Shown here: one piece after another, positions 49,796 to 58,646 of the stretch
Position numbering within the stretch: position 1 is the stretch's first letter
Layout of the letters: the number at the start of each line of letters is the position of its first letter
Origin: Acidobacteriota bacterium
GTDB taxonomy: Bacteria > Acidobacteriota > UBA4820
Assembly: GCA_029559035.1 (NCBI GenBank)
Contig: JAKQCT010000032.1
Span: 1-64,000 of the forward strand
DNA length: 64,000 nucleotides
Direction: 5' to 3'
The notes under the pieces: generated by a model
Told to the model about the DNA's origin: nothing
What the model saw: the letters and a program-made list of their open reading frames with translations, nothing else
The model's database searches: none
Program-made: the position numbers and the translations under genes

Positions 49796-51529
49796 CTACT
49801 TCGTCTTGTCTATGACGAAAGCTTTGTAATTGACCTCGCCCCCGTACTTGCCGACGGCTCTCCAGTAGAAAGTGGTCTGGTTGGAAGGCTGGGAGATCGC
49901 GTATTTGATTATCTTTTTCCACTTCTTCTTGGACGGGCTCCAGGAGAGCATCTTCCTGAAACCTCTTTCAGGCGTGGCGCTTGAAGCGAGGACATAGTAA
50001 AAGGACGGATCCGGGCTTATGTTAACCTGGTATTTGACGTCCTGGCTGTTGGGGAGCCACGAGAAGAGAGGCGGCGTGGAATAGAGCCCGTAAACCGGAA
50101 CCGGGGTTTGCACGTTGACGTTTGCCTCTGCTATCGTCTGGTTGCCGGCGTAATCCCTTGCCACAACGCTTACAGCGTATACCCCGTCTTGGAAGTTGGA
50201 GGCGTCAATGCTCGTAATGAGAGACTCCTGGTTTGTTTTCATTATGAAATCATCGTTGATGAAAAGCTCCATAGATTTCAGTCCGAAGTCATCCGCTGCC
50301 GAAGACTTAACGATTATATAAGGGGGTATTATATCTTCATCTTGAAACGGCCTTTCCAAGAGGATCATCGGCGCGTCGTCCCTTCTCTGGAGGTGGGCGG
50401 GGTTGCCCAGCCACTGGCTCCATGGGCCGCCCGCAGGACCGGTCCAGTGCGTGAACGCCACTATCGATTTTTTCCCTTGGCCGCTGGCCGCTATCACCAA
50501 TCCTCCCGTGTTTCTTCCGGTCAGAATGGGGCTCGTTCCCGCGTAACCCTCGACCGTGGGATGCCAGCCTATTTCATGTCCGCATCCGGCGTCGAAGTAC
50601 ACCAGGGTCCCTTCAAGATCGCACCACACGCCGTACCCCCAGGAATCGATCGCGGGAACGCCCGCGATGTCGGGGCTCCAGTCGTTCTTCCAATCGTCGC
50701 ACGTCTTCGAGAAACGCCAGTTCGTAACCCCGCTGAACACGTCAAGCGAAATAATATCGCCCGCGCCCTTCAGCACAAGTATCGCGGAATCACCGTAAAC
50801 TACAGCCGGCCGGTGCTCGAACTCGATCAGTTTTCCCTTGTCGTCGTATGCTTCCCAGATGTGGTTCCCGAACTTGTCGTAGACGTCCAGGATGCCGCTC
50901 CTTACATAGAAAAGATGGTCGTAAGAATCGACCGCGATAGGAACTTCCGAATAATTGAAGCAGTTAACCCGCCAGACTGTGTTTCCGGTCTGGCTTATGG
51001 CGTGCAGGAAGTTCTCCGACGCGCAGTACACTGTCCCGTCGGCGCCTATCGTCGGCGGACCCACGGTGTAACCGAGCTTTTTCTTCCAGATCACAGCGCC
51101 GCCGTGCCCGTCCACGCAGTAGAGGTACCCGTCCTCCGTGCCGAGGAAAATCCTTTTCTCTCCGCTTACGGCAAGCGGGCCCGTAGGCTTCGCGGAGATG
51201 TTGGTGGACCACACCTTTTTCCCGTCAACGCCGTATCCCATGAGTTCGTTCATGCTTACGGCGAAGTACAGCCTGTCTTCCGCAACGACAACGGGAGTGA
51301 TGACAACGCCGCCCGGTTTGACCTCCCACGCAGGCTGCCCTTTCGGATCCAGCGCCCTGAGCATGCCCTCTTCCGTTGCGAAATATGCATAACCGTTTGG
51401 TCCCGAAGAGGGATCAAAAACGAGAGCCGTAGGTGAATTATATTGCCACAGAGTAGTCTGCCCGAAGGTGGATAAGCCGATTAGGAGACCAAACAAAAGA
51501 ACCAAATTTTTCAATCCCTTATGGCGCAT
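49796..51529 (-). CDS. Secreted PQQ-like beta-propeller protein
   Basis: A 577-residue exported protein with signal peptide (residues 1-23, ending LSTFG). Residues about 28-370 form PQQ/BamB-like propeller blades with repeated GxVYxxxxxxxLxAxxxxGxxxW patterns (for example YFATEEGMLRALDPKGQPAWEV, and IFLGTEDGYLYCVDGHGGAVIW). The C-terminal part has an Ig-like strand set around DNFQDGVYAVSVVARDYAGN-type text (Bap/“Y-x-V-x-A-x-D-x-x-G” pattern) and an FN3-like end (FSWLPNSQDVKYQVNIS). No PQQ dehydrogenase residues are apparent, so a binding or scaffold role is more likely. Monocistronic, with its own promoters and terminator. Confidence 0.8.
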   Translation of the reverse strand: MRHKGLKNLVLLFGLLIGLSTFGQTTLWQYNSPTALVFDPSSGPNGYAYFATEEGMLRALDPKGQPAWEVKPGGVVITPVVVAEDRLYFAVSMNELMGYGVDGKKVWSTNISAKPTGPLAVSGEKRIFLGTEDGYLYCVDGHGGAVIWKKKLGYTVGPPTIGADGTVYCASENFLHAISQTGNTVWRVNCFNYSEVPIAVDSYDHLFYVRSGILDVYDKFGNHIWEAYDDKGKLIEFEHRPAVVYGDSAILVLKGAGDIISLDVFSGVTNWRFSKTCDDWKNDWSPDIAGVPAIDSWGYGVWCDLEGTLVYFDAGCGHEIGWHPTVEGYAGTSPILTGRNTGGLVIAASGQGKKSIVAFTHWTGPAGGPWSQWLGNPAHLQRRDDAPMILLERPFQDEDIIPPYIIVKSSAADDFGLKSMELFINDDFIMKTNQESLITSIDASNFQDGVYAVSVVARDYAGNQTIAEANVNVQTPVPVYGLYSTPPLFSWLPNSQDVKYQVNISPDPSFYYVLASSATPERGFRKMLSWSPSKKKWKKIIKYAISQPSNQTTFYWRAVGKYGGEVNYKAFVIDKTK

Positions 51530-51551
51530 TTTCTCCTCCTCACCTTTACAA

Positions 51552-51584
51552 TTTATAGTATAGCTGATTCTTTTGTCAAGTCAA
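51552..51584 (-). promoter_or_regulatory. Two overlapping promoters of the propeller gene
   Basis: Minus strand: TTGACA (51579-51574)-16-TATAAA (51557-51552), and, shifted by five bases, TTGACT (51584-51579)-16-TATACT (51562-51557). Either would start transcription about 15 bases before the SD GAGGAGG. Confidence 0.6.
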
Positions 51585-51785
51585 GTAGGGGGGGGTCCTC
51601 TCAGGGACTGCACAACGCAAGGACCACCCCCGCGCAGATCCACGCGGATGGTGCTTCATGATTCTGCAAGCCTTCCCTGGACCTATAACTCTATTACCGG
51701 AAAGGAGTTCCGGATTTGTCACCGCTGCCCCCCTTCCAGATTTCTCAAAAGGTAGTAAAATAGACTCTGGGCATTGGAGGATAAA

Positions 51786-53300
51786 ATGGTCACGCTAGAA
51801 AAGGAAAGAGAGCTATTCTACGACGAAGAACTTTTGTCGAAACTGGCCGCCCTGAAGGACCGCAATCCGGGATCTTACGAAGAATCAGCCAGGGCTTTGA
51901 ATCTGAGAGCCATGCCCGCGCTCGCGGACAGGGTCTCCAGGGAAGGGATCAAGCTTCACCCGTCCAGCGTCCAGCTTTACAAGGAACTGATACTGGCCAA
52001 CACCCTGTACCCCGAAAGAATGGTTGAGATACGGTCCCGTCTGAAGAAAAGCAAGCTCGGAAAGGACGACCTGGTCAAAGTCCGAGTTCTCCTGTCATAT
52101 TACCTGGACGAGGACGAATGGTCCACCGAGCTTTCATCCGTAGGCCCCGCGGGAAGGGACCCTTTGTTTTTCGAGATAACCGGGCATGTCTGCATGGAGT
52201 CGGGCGATTTTCAGGACGCGGCAAAAAATTATGAGAAAGCCGGAAAGATGAGCGGAGACGACCCCAGGCCCTTCTTCTACAGGACAGAAGCGCTGAAGGC
52301 TGCGGGAAAAAGGGACGAAGCTTTCACCGAACTGGTATCCCTCGCCAAAAAACACAGGTGTTTCGTCCAGGCCTGGAACGGCCTTGCCAAGACCTACCTG
52401 GAAGAATCCAAGCTTCATCTCGCCTACCAGGCAGTCGGGATGGCCCTATCCATAAACCCGAACGACTGGGGAGCGTTCCTTGCCCTTGCGGACTACTACT
52501 TCGATACCGGAGCGCACGGAAGGGCGAGGGGCGTCCTGGAGATACTCCTCGGTCTCGAACCTTCAAAAGCGATAACGGCCGAGATCTGCAACTACCTGGG
52601 ATACCTGTTTTCCCTGGACGGGCGATATTCCGAGGCGAGGAACGCCCTTGACCAGGCTCTGAGGCTCAACCCCGATCTGGCGGAAGCGTGGTATAACCTG
52701 GGCAACATCGCCTTCCACAAGAAGAGCCTTAAGGAAGCTCTGGCCTGCTACGAAAGAGCGGCCATGTCGGACCCCAAGATGGCCGCGGTTTACACGCAGA
52801 TCGGCCTGACCCTGCTCGAAATGGGGAACATCTCGTCCGCTTACAAGCCGCTCGAAAAAGCTCTTGAGCTCGACGCTTCGGAATACCTTTCGAACCTTGG
52901 CCTGTCGGAGTACTACAGGAGGGCAAAAGACGGCGCAAAGGCGCTGCAGGAAGCCCAGAAAGCGCTCCTGATAGAGCCTCAGGATCCCAACGTCCACAAC
53001 ATACTGGGTATCGCTTACGAATGCACCAGGGATTTCGAGAAAGCGGAAAAATCCTACAAGAAAGCGCTGGAACTCTCGCCCCGGCACCGCTGGGCAGCTA
53101 ACAACCTGGGATACCTCTATGAAAAGCTGATGAAGTTCGACCCCAGGTACAAGAAGCTCGCGATCGAGGCCTGGAAAAAGAGGCTCCTCATATGCAGCGA
53201 GACCGGAGCTTCGATCAGGGGCGCCGTCAACCACCTTCTCAAGCTCGGTTCGACATCGTCCCAGATCAAACTGTGGCTCAACAAAAAATCTTCGTCCTGA
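51786..53300 (+). CDS. TPR-repeat protein
   Basis: A 504-residue soluble protein without a signal peptide, built mainly of tetratricopeptide repeats from about residue 120 to 480 (for example AWYNLGNIAFHKKSLKEALACYERA, and NNLGYLYEKLMKFDPRYKK). The N-terminal 110 residues are helical and not TPR-like. It is probably a cytoplasmic scaffold. The frame runs upstream to a TTG at 51774, but GGAGG at 51776-51780 points to ATG 51786. acpS follows after one base, so the two are co-transcribed, although no functional link is evident. Confidence 0.85.
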   Translation: MVTLEKERELFYDEELLSKLAALKDRNPGSYEESARALNLRAMPALADRVSREGIKLHPSSVQLYKELILANTLYPERMVEIRSRLKKSKLGKDDLVKVRVLLSYYLDEDEWSTELSSVGPAGRDPLFFEITGHVCMESGDFQDAAKNYEKAGKMSGDDPRPFFYRTEALKAAGKRDEAFTELVSLAKKHRCFVQAWNGLAKTYLEESKLHLAYQAVGMALSINPNDWGAFLALADYYFDTGAHGRARGVLEILLGLEPSKAITAEICNYLGYLFSLDGRYSEARNALDQALRLNPDLAEAWYNLGNIAFHKKSLKEALACYERAAMSDPKMAAVYTQIGLTLLEMGNISSAYKPLEKALELDASEYLSNLGLSEYYRRAKDGAKALQEAQKALLIEPQDPNVHNILGIAYECTRDFEKAEKSYKKALELSPRHRWAANNLGYLYEKLMKFDPRYKKLAIEAWKKRLLICSETGASIRGAVNHLLKLGSTSSQIKLWLNKKSSS

Positions 53301-53301
53301 C

Positions 53302-53676
53302 ATGCTCATCGGACTGGGCAGCGACATCGTTTCCGTTATCCGCATCGCGGGAGTCGCTTCGCGCAGGCATGGTTTCGCCGGCAGGATCCTCGCTCGAACG
53401 GAGATGGAGATCTACGAAGAACGGAAGCGTTCGCCTGAATTCCTCGCGGGAAGGTTCGCCGCCAAGGAAGCTTTCCTTAAAGCACTGGGTACGGGGCTGG
53501 GAAACGGGATACTTTTCCCGGAAATAGAAATAAGACCCGGGGCTTCCGGGAACCCCCTCATTGATTTCCGTGGCCGTGCGATGGATGTTTTCAGAAGTAT
53601 TGGCGGAAAGAAAGCTTTCGTGTCCATTTCCCACGAGAAGGATTACGCCCTGGCAGTAGCAGTGATCGAGGGCTGA
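53302..53676 (+). CDS. acpS: Holo-[acyl-carrier-protein] synthase
   Basis: A 124-residue phosphopantetheinyl transferase that activates acyl carrier protein with CoA. Seen: the N-terminal GLGSDIV with Mg-binding Asp8, RFAAKEAFLKALGTG with Glu56 and Lys in the second metal/CoA motif, and the C-terminal SISHEKDYALAVAV. Length is normal. It lies between a TPR gene and a glycosyltransferase gene, with 3-base gaps. Confidence 0.95.
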   Translation: MLIGLGSDIVSVIRIAGVASRRHGFAGRILARTEMEIYEERKRSPEFLAGRFAAKEAFLKALGTGLGNGILFPEIEIRPGASGNPLIDFRGRAMDVFRSIGGKKAFVSISHEKDYALAVAVIEG

Positions 53677-53679
53677 GGA

Positions 53680-55284
53680 ATGAAGAACGCCCGCCTCGCC
53701 TCCCTTTTGATACTGTTCGAATTAACGCTGCTTCTGGCGGGCAACGGGATGATCGGGCTTTTCGAATCCTCCGAGGCCCGCTACGCCGAAGTTTCCAGGG
53801 AAATGATCGAGACCGGCGATTTCCTTTCACCGCAGATGGATTATGTTTACCACTTCACGAAGCCTCCGATGACTTACTGGCTCACTTCGCTCGGGATGAC
53901 GATCTTCGGCACGAATCCTTTCGGGGCCAGGTTTTTCGTGACCCTCTTCGCGATCCTGACGATGGTCGTGGTCTACCTTTCCGGAAGGGAAGATGATGAG
54001 GAGGAAGGATTCTACGCCTTTCTCATACTTGGCGCCTCTCCGCTTTTTTTCATCATGGCCAAGGTCCTGACGACGGACATCTTCCTGACCTTCTTCATTG
54101 CTCTCGGGTACTATTTTTTCAAGCTCATGGAAAGAGGCAGGCTGAGCCGTATAATGTTCGAACTCTCGTTCGGAGCGGTGGCCGCTATGTCAATCCTGAC
54201 CAAGGGACAGGTCCCGATCCTTTACTGGGCGCTTATTTTCGGAGGGCTGGCTCTTTTCCGCCGGGATTGGGGGCCGCTCAAGACCCTGCTGTCCCCCATC
54301 CTCCTGATCACCATGGCGGCCTTGTCGGGATGGTGGTTCATTGCGGTGGGGCTCAAACATCCCGGCCTTCTCCAGTATCTGTTTTTAAAGGAATCGGTCG
54401 AAGCGAGCTATTCAGCGAACAGATTCCACCCCGGGCCCGTCTACTACTACATACCCGTGATGCTAGGGGCTCTTTTCCCTTTCTGGTTCCTGACGCCGTC
54501 CCCGAAAAAACTTTTCGGCGACGACCGTTTCACGGCTCTCATCGGCTACACGGTTTTTCCCCTTTTTCTCTTCAGCCTCTTCCCGGCAAAGCTTCCCACC
54601 TATCTTTTACCGTCCATGCCGGGGTGGGCATTGCTCCTCGCAGGAAGCGTGAAAGGAGCCTCCCGGAAAAGGGTTGCATTGATGTGCTCGTCGCTGTTCG
54701 TCCTCCAGGCAGCAATCGCCCTTTTCATTTTCGTCAGGGGAGGCAGGTATATCAGGGCCGACTTCACGGACGTGGTGGTGATCATGGCGGCCGGGGCCGG
54801 AGTCTCCCTCGCGGGACTGTGCCTGGCGCTAAGGAAAAGGTCCCGAGCCGCGCTGATCGCGGTTTTCCTCTCCCTTCTCTCGGCCGGGATCGCCGCCCCG
54901 TCGATCGTGGCCAAGCATCCCGAGAAGTTCAAGATAGCCGAGAGAACGGCATTGGCGATCAGGCAGAAGATCCATCCGGAAGACAAGGTGATGGAACTCA
55001 GGACCACTGCCTTCTCTATCCCGTTCTACCTGGAAAGGAAGGTATACGCTTTCGAGAATAACTTCTTCAGGAAGAAATTCCTCAGGGAAAAGCCGCCGCA
55101 CATCCTCCAGGGAAAAGAAGAACTGGACAGGTTCATTGCAGGAAATCCGGCTGTCTGGGTCCTGGTGGACAAAAAGAGCGAACCCTACTTAAAAGAGCAT
55201 TACCCGTCGTTCAGGTTGTTCGCTTCAGGGGACCGTTATATCGTATATGTATCTCCGGAAGTGGCGGATAGAATCAGTAAATGA
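53680..55284 (+). CDS. ArnT/PMT-type (GT39/GT83) membrane glycosyltransferase
   Basis: A 534-residue polytopic membrane protein. Seen: the first lumenal/periplasmic loop FESSEARYAEVSREMIETGDFLSPQMDYVYHFTKPPMTYWL, the acidic-Arg signature of ArnT and protein O-mannosyl transferases, followed by about 11 further membrane helices, and a soluble C-terminal domain (about 410-534). Such enzymes move a sugar from an undecaprenyl- or dolichyl-phosphate carrier to lipid A, protein or polysaccharide outside the membrane. The acceptor cannot be told from sequence. Its end overlaps the convergent next gene by 11 bases. Confidence 0.85.
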   Translation: MKNARLASLLILFELTLLLAGNGMIGLFESSEARYAEVSREMIETGDFLSPQMDYVYHFTKPPMTYWLTSLGMTIFGTNPFGARFFVTLFAILTMVVVYLSGREDDEEEGFYAFLILGASPLFFIMAKVLTTDIFLTFFIALGYYFFKLMERGRLSRIMFELSFGAVAAMSILTKGQVPILYWALIFGGLALFRRDWGPLKTLLSPILLITMAALSGWWFIAVGLKHPGLLQYLFLKESVEASYSANRFHPGPVYYYIPVMLGALFPFWFLTPSPKKLFGDDRFTALIGYTVFPLFLFSLFPAKLPTYLLPSMPGWALLLAGSVKGASRKRVALMCSSLFVLQAAIALFIFVRGGRYIRADFTDVVVIMAAGAGVSLAGLCLALRKRSRAALIAVFLSLLSAGIAAPSIVAKHPEKFKIAERTALAIRQKIHPEDKVMELRTTAFSIPFYLERKVYAFENNFFRKKFLREKPPHILQGKEELDRFIAGNPAVWVLVDKKSEPYLKEHYPSFRLFASGDRYIVYVSPEVADRISK

Positions 55285-56119
55285 CCTTTATCTTTCCGTC
55301 CTCGATACTTACCCTGAGGCTGTCTCCGGGGACTCCCGCAAGCTCATAAAAGACCAGCGGAACCGACTCGCCGAGGTCCGTTGTTTCATGCGGGAACGTA
55401 TCTCCAGGCGCGAATCCGCCTTTTTCAAGGTCATCTGTCCCGGAAAGCGCCGGATATAGGGGATAGGCCTGAACGAAGATGGAAGAGAGAGGAGGAGAAA
55501 CGGGGTTCAGGGAAGTTATCTCGCCGTTCCTGAGAAGTGAAATCGAGAACACGGTGAAATCCTTTTCCGCGAGTGAATGTGCCATGGACGAAGAATAGGC
55601 CGGAGCGAAAGATCCCTGAGGAAAAACGACCATGTGGAACAAACCCTCCCCAAGAGACGAAGCGGTGAACTGATGTTTCAGGTTCCCGGCGCTGTCAGCT
55701 TGTACGTCAGCAAAGGAAAGCAGTTCACCGCCCTCAGCGTACAGCGCCAAAGAGTGATAAGCAGACGGCTCATACCCCTCTCCGCTGAAATAAACGGTGC
55801 CGGAAGCCGGGAACATGCTCTTGGGGATCGTCGCTTCCTCGTCTTCATAACTCTCCCAGCGAACGACATAGAAGGTAGAACAGCCGAAGGCGATATCGTC
55901 CACCGAGCTTGTCTCCGATCCGCAGGAAAGATCCCAGTATGAACAGAGCGAATAGGGGCCGTATGACGGGAATGAGACGCCCGCGAAGCCGCAGGTGACG
56001 GCAGAAACATCCCCAGCCGCCGTGTCCACCCCTCCGACCAACCTCGTATACCATCCTTCGGAATAGCTTCCCCACGACCCGTCGTCCTTCAAGTAGAGCG
56101 TCCCGTCTTCGTTTCTCAC
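55274..56119 (-). pseudogene. C-terminal fragment of a frameshifted secreted protein
   Basis: A 281-residue frame (GTG start possible, GTGA overlap with the upstream stop) of beta-rich, Cys-containing sequence typical of exported proteins, yet without any signal peptide. If one T were added to the T6 run at 56129-56124, the upstream 784-residue gene would continue directly into this frame (…SVF-FLVRNEDGTLYL…), giving one protein of about 1070 residues. This is either a broken gene, a -1 frameshifting site, or a homopolymer sequencing error. No known family is recognised. Confidence 0.6.
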
Positions 56120-58470
56120 CAGGAAAAAACGCTTCCGTCAAATATTGGTGCGAAGGGGTTCTGGTTCCCGAGAACGGCTTCCATAACCAACGGTGACGAG
56201 AGCGTCCTCCCGAGAGGTTCTGCCGATACCGATACCGTTCCGTTTTTCTCGATGTAAAGCGGCTTGTCGTCTATCACCACGCCGTCGTCCTGAAGTACGA
56301 GTCTGTATGTTCCCGGCTGGCTGACGGCTTCCAGCGAGAAGCTGTCGGTGAAAGACCCGGAGGCATCTGTGTTCTTTACGACGTTCCTGACTTCGTTGGA
56401 AAGCGGGTCGCGGACTATGAGCGAGTACCTTCCGGCCTGGTTTGGAACAACGTTGTATGCCTTGCAGTGGATCATTCGGCACGGAGCGAAGTGGTTCTCC
56501 TGCATCGAAAAGATCTCGTCCGCGTAAGGAACTATGTAGGAAACTCTCAGGTCGTCCTCCGTCGACGCCGTCACCGCGGGATCCCAGGAGGAACAATCGG
56601 ATGCGAGACACCTGACCGCCGTCACGAGGGCATCCGAAGATGCCGGCGGAGTTACCGAAGGGGGGATCTGGACCTGCACTACCACGTATGACTCACCGCC
56701 CATGGCGGGGATCTCGTCCGTGAAAGTTATGTCGGCTCCGTCCGATATCTTTCCGTCGCCGTCCGGATCGCTCCAGACGGTCATCTGCCAGGAGGAACCG
56801 TTGAAAGGCTCGTAACCCGCCGCACGGAAAGTGAACCTGGCCGGGGATCCCGAATTGTTCTGAAGTTTATGGGGGAAAAATACTGATGTCCCCGCCGCTC
56901 CGTATTTCTCGGTGCCGTCAGTCATGGAATAAGACGGGGTCAGGGTGAGGGAAGCCCTGATCGTTATCATATCGCTCGCTGAAACGGCGCTTCCGTTGGA
57001 GAACGCCCCGGCAAAGAGATCTATCTGATCCACCGTCCCTAAGACAGCTCCCGGCGGGACCGATACGGCAAGCGACAGTGAAACCGATCCGTTCTGGTCG
57101 AGGAACAGGTCGGGAGCCCCGTCAAGATCGGCATCGAACGCCGGATCAACAACATCCCAGTTCCCATCGCTGTCGTGATCGGTCCCGAGAATGGCCGATC
57201 CCCAATAAAGCGAAACGGAATAACCTTGGGTCCCCAGAAGTGAGAGCTCGAACCTGTCCCCGGCACGACCGTTAAAGAGAGTGTGTTCTAGGACGGCCGT
57301 TTCTCCCGCCGAGATAGATACTGACCGGTCAGGGTAAAGGAGAGCTTCTCCGACGTACGTCGTGTCGGTGACCGTGGCGCCGGAACCGTCGCCCGCCGAC
57401 ACGGCGTGAAGCCTTGATATTTCTGCGCACCCCGGCGGAACGCCCGAAGTGTCGGCGACGAGGGACACCGCGCGGGTCGTCCATGGAGAAAGCGCCATGT
57501 CCGGCCTTCCGTCGGAATTGGAATCATGACCCGGCGCCAGGTAATCCCCCGCGTCGGCAAAGCTTCCGTTGCCCGTCGCGTCGGTAGCTATAAGCGTGTC
57601 GTCCCAATAGATCGACAGAGGGACTCCCGAAGAGGATTCCGCGTAAAAATCGGCGGTGTCGTCGAACGATCCGTTGTTCTTGACCGTGTGGACGTATGCA
57701 GCCTGGGTTCCGGGAGACACCGATGAATAAGAATCAGGCCAGAGCTGTATCCAGTAGTAGGCAAAAGCGCCTATGCCCCCTCCCGGGCCTCCCAGGTTGT
57801 CATCCACCTGGGAAAGGGAGGCGTTGTTGCCGGAAGACACGTGGTAGAAAATCGGAGTCCCGTATGCGGCGCCTACTTTGGCCCAGGGCACGTAGCTTTC
57901 AAATGCCGAGCCGGTCGAATTACCTGCTTTCAGTCCGGTCACAGAGAAATAGTGGGGATCTCCCGCAGGTATCACCGATAGGGAACCGGGCATGTCGTAA
58001 CCGTCTATCAGGCCGGAAGCGTCTGTCAGGGAATCCCCCCCCGGTTCCAAAGGATCGTACCGGTATAGCGTAAGGTCCGTATTCTTTGTGGATCCCTGGA
58101 ACGAGACATGCAGGACAAGATCCGTTGAATCGGCTTTCTTATCCTGCGCGAGGTCCATTATGAAGAAGAAATTCTGGATGTTGGTCGAACTTCCGACCCT
58201 TTCTACATACAGGTAAATGTTGTCGGTATCGTATGTCCAGGCGAATTTCAGCATGTCCCTGCCGGTGGACTGCACGGGGCAGTCCCTGTCGGCAGAATTG
58301 GCGCAGTCCGATGCCGACGCCCCGTCAAGGGTCACGTTGTTGGGATTCTGGAGCACAGCTGTCCAATCGGTCATGTTCCCGTTGACTACGATGGTCTCGA
58401 GCGTCGGCGCTCCCGCCCAGGAGAACAGACCCGTGACCGCGAAAGCCGCAACCGCAATCAGCCGTTTCAT
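56116..58470 (-). CDS. Secreted protein with DOMON/CBM9-like N-terminus and calcium-type loops
   Basis: A 784-residue exported protein from ATG 58470. Signal peptide residues 1-20, ending FSWAGA. Residues about 24-250 resemble a CBM9/DOMON-like sandwich (IVVNGNMTDW, FAWTYDTDNIYLYVERV). Beta-sandwich domains follow, with several Asp-rich D-x-D-x-D-G loops (DSNSDGRPD, DHDSDGNWD, DADLDGAPD), as in calcium-binding thrombospondin-3/EF-hand-like motifs. No enzyme motif is seen. It ends at a TGA just after a T6 run, with a second frame continuing (previous entry). The frame extends upstream to 58488, but AGAGGTG fits ATG 58470. Confidence 0.7.
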   Translation of the reverse strand: MKRLIAVAAFAVTGLFSWAGAPTLETIVVNGNMTDWTAVLQNPNNVTLDGASASDCANSADRDCPVQSTGRDMLKFAWTYDTDNIYLYVERVGSSTNIQNFFFIMDLAQDKKADSTDLVLHVSFQGSTKNTDLTLYRYDPLEPGGDSLTDASGLIDGYDMPGSLSVIPAGDPHYFSVTGLKAGNSTGSAFESYVPWAKVGAAYGTPIFYHVSSGNNASLSQVDDNLGGPGGGIGAFAYYWIQLWPDSYSSVSPGTQAAYVHTVKNNGSFDDTADFYAESSSGVPLSIYWDDTLIATDATGNGSFADAGDYLAPGHDSNSDGRPDMALSPWTTRAVSLVADTSGVPPGCAEISRLHAVSAGDGSGATVTDTTYVGEALLYPDRSVSISAGETAVLEHTLFNGRAGDRFELSLLGTQGYSVSLYWGSAILGTDHDSDGNWDVVDPAFDADLDGAPDLFLDQNGSVSLSLAVSVPPGAVLGTVDQIDLFAGAFSNGSAVSASDMITIRASLTLTPSYSMTDGTEKYGAAGTSVFFPHKLQNNSGSPARFTFRAAGYEPFNGSSWQMTVWSDPDGDGKISDGADITFTDEIPAMGGESYVVVQVQIPPSVTPPASSDALVTAVRCLASDCSSWDPAVTASTEDDLRVSYIVPYADEIFSMQENHFAPCRMIHCKAYNVVPNQAGRYSLIVRDPLSNEVRNVVKNTDASGSFTDSFSLEAVSQPGTYRLVLQDDGVVIDDKPLYIEKNGTVSVSAEPLGRTLSSPLVMEAVLGNQNPFAPIFDGSVFSW

Positions 58471-58493
58471 CACACACCTCTTAAGCACTATAT

Positions 58494-58522
58494 ACTATGG
58501 GCTTTGCGGAGTCGAACGTCAA
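58494..58522 (-). promoter_or_regulatory. Promoter of the split secreted-protein gene
   Basis: Minus-strand TTGACG (58522-58517), 17 bases, CATAGT (58499-58494). The -35 is good and the -10 mediocre, as expected for an activator-dependent promoter. Confidence 0.4.
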
Positions 58523-58538
58523 GAAACAAAAGAAGAAA

Positions 58539-58554
58539 TGTGACACCCGTCACA
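58539..58554 (-). promoter_or_regulatory. CRP/FNR-family binding site
   Basis: TGTGA-CACCCG-TCACA, a perfect inverted repeat with 6-base centre, flanked by AAA and TTT-like bases as in the CRP consensus. Its centre lies about 60 bases upstream of the predicted start point (about 58487), the class I activator position. The regulator itself is not in the window. Confidence 0.6.
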
Positions 58555-58646
58555 CTTTTGAAAGCCCTGCGCGGCGGATATGCGATGAGGGCTAGAGCTT
58601 CGCTCAGACATGACGTGAGGCCCTGAACTCATTGTGGACAGTGGTT

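Noticed and set aside
49796-51529. PQQ-dependent dehydrogenase
   Set aside because: Only propeller strand patterns are visible; the catalytic and PQQ-binding residues were not found, and FN3/Ig-like domains follow.
58489-58646. REP-like extragenic repeat behind purF
   Set aside because: A GCTTCGCTCAGACATGACG-like string is seen once only; no second copy in the window supports calling a repeat.
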